29,373 bases of DNA from DATJWY01 sp035500775 (GTDB lineage Bacteria; Pseudomonadota; Alphaproteobacteria; Acetobacterales; Acetobacteraceae), in the NCBI GenBank assembly GCA_035500775.1, contig DATJWY010000092.1, forward strand, positions 1-29,373, written 5' to 3'. The notes under the pieces were generated by a model, which saw nothing but the letters and a program-made list of their open reading frames with translations, was not told the DNA's origin and searched no databases. The position numbers and the translations under genes were made by a program. How positions within the stretch are numbered: position 1 is the stretch's first letter; each line of letters opens with the position of its first letter. Of the stretch, positions 23,012-29,373 are shown one piece after another.

Positions 23012-24246
23012 GGCGCGCCACCCCGCCGCTCGCGCTCGATCCGGAGCTGGCGCGCGATGAGGCGGCTGACCTGCTCGGCGACCCGCGTCAGGTCGGCGCC
23101 GGAGGCATCGGAGGACGTCGCCGTAATGGCGGTGATGGCGCCCGGCTCCGGAATGCCTTCGGCCGCGAGTTGGCCTGGCATGGCGGTCGCGTGCACCGGC
23201 ACAGGGGCGGCCGCAGCCGCTGCGCGCGCGACGGTCTGCGGTCCGGCGCTGTTCCTGCTCGCTTCTCGCCACACCAGGCCGACCAGGGTCGGCGCCGCGC
23301 GGGTCTCGCGGATCTCCGCCGCGACGAGAGTACTGACGCGCGCAGGCGGCGGCTGCACCCCGTTGACGACGACGATCGCCTCCTGCGCGAGGCCGGCCGT
23401 GGGGACGGCTGGTGCCGGATCGGCGTGGCGGCGCGCGAGGTCCAAGGTGGTCAACGCCGGACCGCGCGCGGCAGCGACCTGCGCCACCTCGAGCGTGACC
23501 ACCGCGGCGGTGCCCTCCGGCTCGGCGGATGCAAGACCCAGCGTGACGGTGGTTGGCGCGCCGCTCCCCGCCGGTCCGCCCTCGGCCGGCGCGGCTGATA
23601 TGGACGCCGGCAGCAGCCGGCCGTCGACCGTCGAGGCGCCGTTGCCGGTGACTATGTTGGCGGCAGCAGGCAGGGGCGGCACGGAGCGGCTCGCGTGCTG
23701 CGGCTGCATCGGCGCCGACGCCGCAGCCTCGGGCTGCCGCGACGTGGCCGGCGCATCGCCCCGGTCGCGCGGTGCCGCCTCGACCTCGGCTTCCATCGTC
23801 AGGGTCGTCACCCGCGCTTCGGACCCGCGCACGGCGGAATGGTCGATCTCCGGATTGCCGCCGGGCCGCCGCACGCGAAAAATCGTCGTCGTCGCAGCGG
23901 CATCCGCCGCGGTGATCGCCGGTATGGTCGCGCCAACGGGAAACACCGGCGCGCCGCGGATCGGGGCCGCCGACGCGCCCTCGAGCAGTCCGCGCTCGAC
24001 CCGTGCGAGGAACGGCAGCTCCGGCCCGCTGCCGCCGGCCGCGGCCGTGCGCCGCTGTCCGTAGCGGCTGCTCAGGGCGTCCACGAACGCGGCCCGTTGC
24101 AGCGTCGGAAGGCTGGCGCGCGCGTGCAGCGTCGTCGCATGGCGCACGTCGACGACGCCGACCGGCTCGCTGGCGCGACGCAAGAGGCGTCGCACCAGGG
24201 CGCCTACCGGAACAGCCGGTGTGGTCAGCGGGCGGGTGTCGCTCAT
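23008..24246 (-). CDS. Ala/Pro-rich protein of unknown function in the eCIS operon
   Basis: This 412-residue protein is not assigned to a family with certainty. Residues 1-110 look partly folded (RRLLRRASEPVGVVDVR, LQRAAFVDALSSRYGQ). The centre is low-complexity Ala/Pro/Thr sequence with a loose repeat around hydrophobic TL cores (VTTLTMEAEV, TTVTLGLAS, VVTLEVAQV, LTTLDLARR, VSTLVAAEI). The end is a charged helix (DLTRVAEQVSRLIARQLRIERERR); I recall similar C-termini in unnamed eCIS proteins at this position. It lies between the second tube gene (4 bp gap) and the LysM gene (ATGA overlap). A structural or scaffold role, such as length control or cargo loading, is possible; there is no direct evidence. 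ORFs on the opposite strand are shadows. Confidence 0.8.
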   Translation of the reverse strand: MSDTRPLTTPAVPVGALVRRLLRRASEPVGVVDVRHATTLHARASLPTLQRAAFVDALSSRYGQRRTAAAGGSGPELPFLARVERGLLEGASAAPIRGAPVFPVGATIPAITAADAAATTTIFRVRRPGGNPEIDHSAVRGSEARVTTLTMEAEVEAAPRDRGDAPATSRQPEAAASAPMQPQHASRSVPPLPAAANIVTGNGASTVDGRLLPASISAAPAEGGPAGSGAPTTVTLGLASAEPEGTAAVVTLEVAQVAAARGPALTTLDLARRHADPAPAVPTAGLAQEAIVVVNGVQPPPARVSTLVAAEIRETRAAPTLVGLVWREASRNSAGPQTVARAAAAAAPVPVHATAMPGQLAAEGIPEPGAITAITATSSDASGADLTRVAEQVSRLIARQLRIERERRGGAP

Positions 24247-24250
24247 GATC

Positions 24251-24814
24251 TCACAGTCCGAACGAGCCGCCGATCGCGCCGGCTGCGCCCGCGATCGCCG
24301 AACCGGCCGGTCCCAGCACGCTGCCCAGCGTCGGCCGGCTCAGGCCGCGATGCGCGAGTTCGACGCTCTCGAAAGCGACGCTCGCGGATTCGGCGCGGAA
24401 ATCCGGCCCGGTGTACTTGGTCGGAAACGCCTCCTTGAAGTTCCAGTACATGACGGGGATGCGCATCTTGTCGAGCAGGTAGATCGTGCCGTTCTTGCGA
24501 TTGATCTTTCCCTGCGTGACGTCCTGGTGCCAGTTCCACAGCCCGTCGATCTGGGTGAGGCCGTGTTTGAGCACGAGCGGCGGATATTTGGTCGGCCCGG
24601 CGAAGCGGTGCATGTAATCGTTGAGCCCGCCCTCGCGAAAATCGAAGAACTCCGTCTCCACCTGCAGACCGCTGCATTCGGAAAAGCTGCCTGCCAGGAC
24701 GCCTTCGATCTCCACCAGGAAATTGAATGCCTGGTACGGATCGGACCTGATCCCCAGCAGATTCGTCACCGCCGCGAAGGCGGCATTCAGGCCGACGGAC
24801 GGCAGATCCACCAT
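24251..24814 (-). CDS. Tail tube protein, second copy (gp19-like, probably tube initiator)
   Basis: This 187-residue protein is of the T4 gp19-like tube family. DPYQAFNFLVEIEG, AGSFSECSGLQVETEFFDFREGG and the NGTIYLLDKMRIPVMYWNFKEAFP block are diagnostic. It is larger than the tube protein at 25488 and carries an N-terminal extension and a Gly/Ala-rich C-terminal tail. Such longer copies (Afp5/Pvc5 type) usually form the first tube ring on the spike. It lies directly upstream of the Ala/Pro-rich protein gene, and 64 bp after the small DUF6760-like gene. Confidence 0.93.
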   Translation of the reverse strand: MVDLPSVGLNAAFAAVTNLLGIRSDPYQAFNFLVEIEGVLAGSFSECSGLQVETEFFDFREGGLNDYMHRFAGPTKYPPLVLKHGLTQIDGLWNWHQDVTQGKINRKNGTIYLLDKMRIPVMYWNFKEAFPTKYTGPDFRAESASVAFESVELAHRGLSRPTLGSVLGPAGSAIAGAAGAIGGSFGL

Positions 24815-24878
24815 GGTGCTTCCCTCGTGCGTTGCGCCGCCAGTCGGCGACGGTCATTCATCGGCCGGCTGCACGGCA

Positions 24879-25103
24879 TCAGCCGGGTCGGCCCTCCTGC
24901 TCGTTGAGACGCCGGTTGATCTTAGCGATCTCGGCGACCCAGCGCTGGCGCTCCGCGTGCTCCATCGCCAAGATTTCCTCGTGCGGCCAGTGAAAGTGAT
25001 AAGCCACGTACGCTACCTCCTCGTAGAGCCGCTCTAAGGGGTAGCGCCAGTTTCCCCCGCAGGTTCGAGCTCCACCTCGAACTGCTGCTGGCAGTGCGGG
25101 CAT
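24879..25103 (-). CDS. Small DUF6760-like eCIS protein; start unclear, possible frameshift product
   Basis: The conserved part is 52 residues from 25037 to the stop at 24879: LERLYEEVAYVAYHFHWPHE, then EILAMEHAERQRWVAEI. I recall this as a small helical eCIS protein family (DUF6760; from memory). There is no ATG, GTG or TTG near the start of similarity. The first in-frame ATG is at 25103, which would give 74 residues, of which the first 22 are shadow of the upstream gene. Alternatively it is translated by a -1 slip from the upstream gene, whose stop reads CCT-TAG at 25039-25034: slipping CCT to CCC would read on as TTA and give P-LERLYEE. The two genes overlap and lie between the two tube genes, where phages use frameshifted tail assembly chaperones. 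Confidence 0.72.
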   Translation of the reverse strand: MPALPAAVRGGARTCGGNWRYPLERLYEEVAYVAYHFHWPHEEILAMEHAERQRWVAEIAKINRRLNEQEGRPG

Positions 25104-25411
25104 TGCGCCCGCACCCGGTTGTGGCCCGCGCCGTTGATGCGAGCATAGAAGTCCTGCAGGTAGGCGAGATCGGCCGCGAACATGCCCTCGATGACCTTGG
25201 GATTGATGTGCTCCAGCGCCCCGAGCCGCGTGATCACGCGCACGAGCAGGATGATGAGCAGGTAGCCCGGATTGGCGATCACGCGCGGGTCTTTCAGCGG
25301 CGCGATCTCGTCGAACGCCGTTGCCAGGCGCATGACGCCGTCCTGGTGCAGATTGCCGTCGGGATCGACGTAGCCTTGCGGCAGGGTGAAGGGAAATTCC
25401 GTTTGCAGCAT
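25034..25411 (-). CDS. Small CPxC-containing tail assembly-like protein
   Basis: This 125-residue protein begins FPFTLPQGYVDPDG and contains DPRVIANPGYLLIILLVRVITRLG (hydrophobic helix near 46-63), NPKVIEGMFAADLAYLQDFY and a single CPHC (104-107) before an acidic tail. Proteins of this kind follow the first tube gene in many phage-tail-like loci and are thought to help assembly; the function is unproven. GAGGAGAT lies before the ATG at 25411 and fixes the start. Its last codons overlap the frame of the DUF6760-like gene. Confidence 0.82.
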   Translation of the reverse strand: MLQTEFPFTLPQGYVDPDGNLHQDGVMRLATAFDEIAPLKDPRVIANPGYLLIILLVRVITRLGALEHINPKVIEGMFAADLAYLQDFYARINGAGHNRVRAQCPHCQQQFEVELEPAGETGATP

Positions 25412-25487
25412 TGCCGATCTCCTCGTGGCGCCGGCGCCCCAGCACCGCGTCGCGGTCCCTTGCGGCGGCGGCGCAGAGCGCCCCGAC

Positions 25488-25922
25488 TCAGGCCCGCTTG
25501 AGCTCCTCGTGGGTGATCTCCAGCATCTCCACCGCCACGGCGGCGGAACTGGCGCTGAGCGCCGGTCCCGTCCACTTGCTCGGCCACGCTTCCGAGAAGT
25601 TCCAGCGGATCTTCTCCGCGCCGGTTTCGTCGCGCAGTACGATGGAGCCATTCTTGCGCTGCGGCCGGCCGTCGATCACCGTCTGGCGCCACTTCCACAG
25701 TTCGTCGGAATCGGTGATTCCGCGCTTGAGCGTGATGACCGAATAGGTGTTGAGGCCGGTCAGCTTGCGCGTGTGGTTGGGATCCGTGCCCTCCCGGTAA
25801 TCGACCGCGGCCGTGGTCGCGTCGAGCCCGGAGATGTCCGAGAATCCCGCCTGGGTGATGCCGTCGATCTCCACCAGGAAGTTGAACCCGCGGTAGGGGT
25901 CGACCCGAGTGCCCGTCGCCAT
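25488..25922 (-). CDS. Tail tube protein, main copy (gp19-like)
   Basis: This 144-residue protein is the standard gp19-like inner tube subunit. VDPYRGFNFLVEIDGI, GFSDISGLDATT, DYREGTDPNHTRKLTGLN, ITLKRGI and the ending EAWPSKWTGPALSASS are diagnostic. It should polymerise into the hollow tube that is driven into the target. GGAGG six bases before the ATG at 25922 decides the start over the GTG one codon upstream. It lies 31 bp after the second sheath gene. Confidence 0.95.
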   Translation of the reverse strand: MATGTRVDPYRGFNFLVEIDGITQAGFSDISGLDATTAAVDYREGTDPNHTRKLTGLNTYSVITLKRGITDSDELWKWRQTVIDGRPQRKNGSIVLRDETGAEKIRWNFSEAWPSKWTGPALSASSAAVAVEMLEITHEELKRA

Positions 25923-25953
25923 CACAATCCTCCCTCTTTCATGCGCGTGATCT

Positions 25954-27120
25954 TCAGCTGTCCGCCTCCCCGCCGGCGTGGCGGACGATGCGGACCACGA
26001 TGAATTCCGCCGGCGACAGCGGCGCCAGCCCGATCTCGACGATTAGCTGGCCGAGGTCCCGCACCTCCGGCGGGTTGTTCTCCGCGTCGCATTTGACGAA
26101 GAAGGCCTCGTCGGGGGTAGCGCCCTTAAGGGCGCCGTCGCGCTGCAGGCCGGTCAGGAAGACCGTCATCTCGCGCCGCACGCGGACCCACAGGCGGACG
26201 TCGTTCGGCTCGAACGTCGCCCATCCCATGTTGGTGTCGATCCAGCGGCGCAGGGTGAGGAACAGCCGCCGCACATTCACGTAGAGCCAGTTGAGGTCGG
26301 GCGGCACGGGGCCGACCGTGCGGGCTCCCCAGACGCGGATGCCGCGGCCGGGAAAGGCCCGCAGGCAGTTGACCCGCGCCGGATTGAGCTGGTCCTGCAC
26401 GCCGCCATCGATCTGCGTCTCCAGGTCGAGAACGCCGAAGACCTCCTCGTTGGCCGGCGCCTTGAACACGCCGGTCCTGTCGTCGCTACGCCGATAGATG
26501 CCCGCCACATGGCCGCACGGAGGAACCGACACGGGGCGGCTCGCCGTCAACAGCCAGGGATAATAGAGCGCCCCATTGACGGGCTCCTGCCGGCCGGCGG
26601 CGAGCTGCGCGCATTGCACCGTGACGTCGTCGACGCTGGCGCCAGGCAGCGAGTCGAGGATGGCGAAACGATTGCCCTGCTGCGCGCAGTGCAACAGCAT
26701 GGCGGTCTGCACCCGGGCGATGGCGGCCTTGTCCGCCGCCCCTTCCGGAGTCACCAGGATGGCGGCGTCGGGAACCGCCAGCAGGTCCATGTCGTCGAGC
26801 GGCGCCAGGACCGCGATCGCGTCGACCAGCGCCTGTTCCGGATTGGCCTGGGGATCGGCCGCCACGACGTAGCAGCGCGATCCCCCATTGTCGAAGAACC
26901 CGGCGACCGCATCGGCGAGGAAGCTGCGGGTTGCCGGGGCGAACAGGCCGGCGAAGTCCTCCTTGTGGTACAGCGCCAGCGGCACATTGAACCGCGCCGT
27001 CCCGCCGGGCGGCGGGCCGGCGATGCCGACGAAGGCCGGCACGCCGGTCTCCAGCACCGGAGGCGGCCGCATCACCACCTCCTGGCGATAGACTCCGGGA
27101 CTGCCGAAGGCCTGCGGCAT
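25954..27120 (-). CDS. Tail sheath protein, second (shorter) copy
   Basis: This 388-residue sheath protein starts FGSPGVYRQEVV, has the conserved FFDNGGSRCYVV, VPPCGHVAGIYRR and CLRAFPGRGIRVWGARTV blocks, and ends KCDAENNPPEVRDLGQLIVE, then IGLAPLSPAEFIVVRI. Sheath subunits wrap the tube and contract to fire the particle. It lacks the extra domain seen in the neighbouring sheath gene. The ATG lies 4 bp from the stop of that gene. Paired sheath genes are usual in eCIS; the minor copy is often positioned at the baseplate-proximal ring. Confidence 0.95.
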   Translation of the reverse strand: MPQAFGSPGVYRQEVVMRPPPVLETGVPAFVGIAGPPPGGTARFNVPLALYHKEDFAGLFAPATRSFLADAVAGFFDNGGSRCYVVAADPQANPEQALVDAIAVLAPLDDMDLLAVPDAAILVTPEGAADKAAIARVQTAMLLHCAQQGNRFAILDSLPGASVDDVTVQCAQLAAGRQEPVNGALYYPWLLTASRPVSVPPCGHVAGIYRRSDDRTGVFKAPANEEVFGVLDLETQIDGGVQDQLNPARVNCLRAFPGRGIRVWGARTVGPVPPDLNWLYVNVRRLFLTLRRWIDTNMGWATFEPNDVRLWVRVRREMTVFLTGLQRDGALKGATPDEAFFVKCDAENNPPEVRDLGQLIVEIGLAPLSPAEFIVVRIVRHAGGEADS

Positions 27121-27124
27121 GGCG

Positions 27125-28528
27125 CTACTTGCTCGGCGCGGTGAACTGGCTGATGCGGAAGATCACGAATTCGGCAGGACGCACGATGGCCACGCCGATC
27201 TCCGCCACCACCTGGCCGACGTCGCGCAGCTCCGGCGGATTCGTCTCCGCATCGCACTTGACGTAGAAGGCCTCCTGCACCGTGGTTCCGAACAGCGCGC
27301 CGGAGCGCCAGACATTGGTCAGGAAGGCGGTGATGTTGCGCGTGATCTTCTGCCACAGGCCTGGCTCATTGGGCTCGAACACCACCCACTGCGTTCCCTC
27401 CTCGATGGACTTGCGCAGGAACAGCAGCGTGCGCCGGACGTTGATGTATTTGAGGTCGGCATTGGCGTCGCCGCCCAGGGTGCGGGCGCCCCAGACCGTC
27501 AGGTTGCCGTTGAGATTGCGGATGCAGTTGACGCCTTCCGGATTGAGGCCGTCCTGCTGCGCCTTGCTGATCGCGTATTTGAGACCCGTCGCTCCGATCA
27601 CCGGCTCGTTGGCGGGCGCCTTGTGCACCCCGCGATCGTTGTCGACCCGGGCATAGATGCCGGCGACGTGCCCGCTGGGCGGCACGTAAATCGGCCCTTT
27701 GGTGATCGGATCGAACACCTCGAGCCAGGGGAAATAGAAGGCGGCGAAGTCGGTGAACGGCGGCAGCACCGAGTTGGCGTTCTTCGCGTCCAGCAGCGTG
27801 AGATCGAGCGCGGCCGGACTGCCGCTCTCGACCGTCGTCGGCGAATCGAAGATGGCGAAGCGGTTCTGGGTGCGGACCTGGCAATGGGCGATGATCTGCG
27901 TGCGCGTATTCTTGCCGGTCGCATCGTTCTGCGCCAGCCCGGGAGCCGCGACGATCGCGACCTCGTCGATGGCCTCGTAGTTGAGCAGGAACTTCGGGAT
28001 GTCGGCTTCACTCGCGACGCGCATGACGTAGCAGCGGCTGCCGCCATTGTTGAAGAAGGCGTAGACGGCGTGCGCCAGGTAATCATGCTGGGTGTCGCCA
28101 TTGAAGTCGCCGAAGAACTTCTTGAAGTCGCTGAAGGTCGTGCACAGCTTCGGCATGCCGGCGGGAACCGGCGTGAGGCTGGGCACGATGTCGGCCGTGA
28201 TCTTGCTGCCGTTGGTCGGCGCCGTGCCGAACGTCGCGGTCGAGACCTTGTTGACGTCATCATTCGCGATCGTCACGCCGGTGGCGGCCGTTCCGTCGAC
28301 CTTCACGGCGGTGTGGGCCTTGCCGACCGGATAGACCGGCAGTTCGAATGCCGTCTTGGTGCCGTCGCCGGTGCCGATCGCGGCGCCGGTCAGCTTGGCC
28401 AGCGGCTGGTCGATGCTGTCGCCCATGACGCCGATGAACCCGGCCGTGCTGGTGCTCACGCCGGCGATCGGCTTGATGGCCGAGGGCACCTCCTCCACGT
28501 AGACGCCAGGGGACAGATATTGCGGCAT
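27125..28528 (-). CDS. Tail sheath protein, first (longer) copy with an inserted domain
   Basis: This 467-residue sheath protein starts YLSPGVYVEEVPSAIKPI and ends YVKCDAETNPPELRDVGQ, then VVAEIGVAIVRPAEFVIFRI. HAVYAFFNNGGSRCYVM, IYVPPSGHVAGIYARVDND and TVWGARTLGG are sheath hallmarks. Residues about 48-115 form an extra domain (GTGDGTKTAFELP ... TFGTAPTNGSKITADI) between the N-terminal part and the core; this pattern occurs in surface beta-domains of phage sheaths. GGAGGA lies just before the ATG at 28528. The longer frame upstream covers the preceding gene and is not real. Confidence 0.95.
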   Translation of the reverse strand: MPQYLSPGVYVEEVPSAIKPIAGVSTSTAGFIGVMGDSIDQPLAKLTGAAIGTGDGTKTAFELPVYPVGKAHTAVKVDGTAATGVTIANDDVNKVSTATFGTAPTNGSKITADIVPSLTPVPAGMPKLCTTFSDFKKFFGDFNGDTQHDYLAHAVYAFFNNGGSRCYVMRVASEADIPKFLLNYEAIDEVAIVAAPGLAQNDATGKNTRTQIIAHCQVRTQNRFAIFDSPTTVESGSPAALDLTLLDAKNANSVLPPFTDFAAFYFPWLEVFDPITKGPIYVPPSGHVAGIYARVDNDRGVHKAPANEPVIGATGLKYAISKAQQDGLNPEGVNCIRNLNGNLTVWGARTLGGDANADLKYINVRRTLLFLRKSIEEGTQWVVFEPNEPGLWQKITRNITAFLTNVWRSGALFGTTVQEAFYVKCDAETNPPELRDVGQVVAEIGVAIVRPAEFVIFRISQFTAPSK

Positions 28529-28554
28529 GTTTTCCTCCCTCGCTGCTCGGTTCG

Positions 28555-29373
28555 CTACAGCTGCACGTCGTAACTGTGCCCCGTTGCCGCCGGGACCGTG
28601 ATGGCAACCTGCCTGGTCGTCGCGTTCGCCTGAACGTCGAGCGTGTAGGCTCCGGCCGGCATGGCGCCGAGCACATAGTCGCCATCGGCGTCGGTGCACG
28701 CCGACAGGCCGGCTCCGGCCACGGCGACGCTGGCGCCGGCCACCGCGGCACCGCCGCTGGTGACCTTCCCGCCGATCCGGAAGAACTCCATCTTGGTCGC
28801 GCCGACGAGCGTTTCGGCGCCCCCCGTGCGCTCGCCCAGCCGCACCAGTCCGGTCCTCACGACCGGCGCCGTGACCGGCGCGAACACGTCCATGCCGATG
28901 GTGACGGTCACCGTGATGGACGGGCGCATCTTGCTGCCGATGGCGGTCCAGAACTCGGCAGGATTGCGCAGCTCCTCCGGATGCGTGGTCGTCATCGGCA
29001 GCACCGGCTCCTGCCCCACCAGCTTTCCCTTGAGATAGGCGGCGGGAATCCTCGGATACATCGAGAGGACCTGCAGCACCTCCCCGAGAAGCTGCTGCTC
29101 CTGCAGCACGAGATCCGGACCGCCGACCGGCCAAGCCGTGATCAGATAGGTGCAGGCCAGCCGCAGCGGAGCCGGACGGATCACGGCCTGCCCGTTGAGC
29201 CGCCTGACCGTCGGCTCGCTGTTGCGCAGCTCGAGGCTCTCGCGCAGATCGAACAGGAACAGGTCGACGGTGGTCTGCGTCGGCTTGAAGCTGTCGTCCG
29301 GCCGGTCGAAAGCGATGAGCGCCGTCGACAGCTCCGGGAATGGCCCGGCCAGCGACGGGTCGCTGAGGATCGC
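28555..29373 (-). CDS. DUF4255 (Pvc16-like) protein with C-terminal carboxypeptidase-regulatory-like domain; 5' end outside window
   Basis: The frame is open to the window edge (272 visible codons). TTVDLFLFDLRESLELRNSE, LACTYLITAWPVGGPDLVLQ and EQQLLGEVLQVLSMYP are typical of the DUF4255/Pvc16 family, proposed to cap or terminate the sheath-tube. The last 75 residues or so form a separate small beta domain (GGKVTSGGAAVAGASVAV, ACTDADGDYVLGAMPAGAYT) like carboxypeptidase regulatory/PEGA-type domains. The apparent ATG-like start within the visible part is a GTG in the middle of the domain, so the real start lies beyond 29373. It is the first visible gene of the operon, 26 bp before the first sheath gene. 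Confidence 0.9.
   Translation of the reverse strand, partial: AILSDPSLAGPFPELSTALIAFDRPDDSFKPTQTTVDLFLFDLRESLELRNSEPTVRRLNGQAVIRPAPLRLACTYLITAWPVGGPDLVLQEQQLLGEVLQVLSMYPRIPAAYLKGKLVGQEPVLPMTTTHPEELRNPAEFWTAIGSKMRPSITVTVTIGMDVFAPVTAPVVRTGLVRLGERTGGAETLVGATKMEFFRIGGKVTSGGAAVAGASVAVAGAGLSACTDADGDYVLGAMPAGAYTLDVQANATTRQVAITVPAATGHSYDVQL

Noticed and set aside
27119..28573. 484-codon plus-strand frame opposite the first sheath gene
   Set aside because: The sheath motifs are all on the minus strand; the plus frame has shadow composition.
12159..29373. Prophage or type VI secretion system
   Set aside because: There are no capsid, portal, terminase, lysis or integrase genes, and no TssJLM membrane-complex genes. 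The LysM, DUF4255, paired sheath and paired tube set fits an eCIS.
1..29373. CRISPR array or tRNA/rRNA gene
   Set aside because: I saw no regularly spaced repeats and no recognisable RNA gene in either strand.

Overview
The window is GC-rich DNA with dense coding. Almost every gene lies on the minus strand, so transcription runs from high to low coordinates. The left part carries a soluble-electron assimilatory nitrate pathway controlled by NasS/NasT, in an arrangement typical of Alphaproteobacteria. My guess is a Hyphomicrobiales-like organism, but no rRNA or other decisive marker is present, so the taxonomy is low confidence.

Region 1 (1-9730) is the nitrate assimilation locus. The two-component nitrate sensor pair nasT-nasS (start/stop overlap) sits upstream of narK-nirB-nirD-nasA-mobB-moeA. 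In the last four genes each start codon overlaps or abuts the preceding stop. The product is a pathway of nitrate uptake (NarK), nitrate to nitrite (NasA), nitrite to ammonium (NirBD), plus two molybdenum-cofactor genes that serve NasA. The 252-bp gap between nasS and narK is information-rich. It holds an NtrC-type palindrome, a consensus sigma-54 -24/-12 promoter, and a leader RNA with two hairpins that each have a 7-bp stem and the same AATGGC hexaloop (A1, G4), the signature of ANTAR-protein targets. A further fold competes with the second hairpin and reaches the narK start codon.

Region 2 (about 9731-12158) is a scarred accessory junction. It contains an N-terminal remnant of an IS6-family transposase, an AT-rich repeat island, an intact short-chain dehydrogenase on the plus strand, and a carboxylesterase missing its N-terminal part. 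The esterase is cut exactly at a 112-bp IS6-derived mini-element with perfect 17-bp ends. Further on come a short membrane-protein tail and a third IS6 end.

Region 3 (12159-29373) is a 16-gene operon-like block encoding most of an extracellular contractile injection system (eCIS, a headless phage-tail-like particle). In transcription order: DUF4255/Pvc16-like protein (cut by the window edge), two tail sheath proteins, inner tube protein, a small CPxC assembly protein, a small DUF6760-like protein, second tube protein, an Ala/Pro-rich 412-residue protein, LysM spike-base protein, phage late control D protein plus gp5 (the VgrG-type spike split over two genes), PAAR tip, gp25, two baseplate J-family proteins, a tail protein I-like protein, and a tail fibre ending in an S74 intramolecular chaperone. 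The AAA+ ATPase, terminator and any recognisable toxin are not in the window and may lie beyond base 29373. The most interesting unexplained points are the small DUF6760-like gene without a sensible start codon (a possible -1 frameshift product), the Ala/Pro-rich protein, and the domain insertions in the sheath, baseplate and Pvc16-like proteins.
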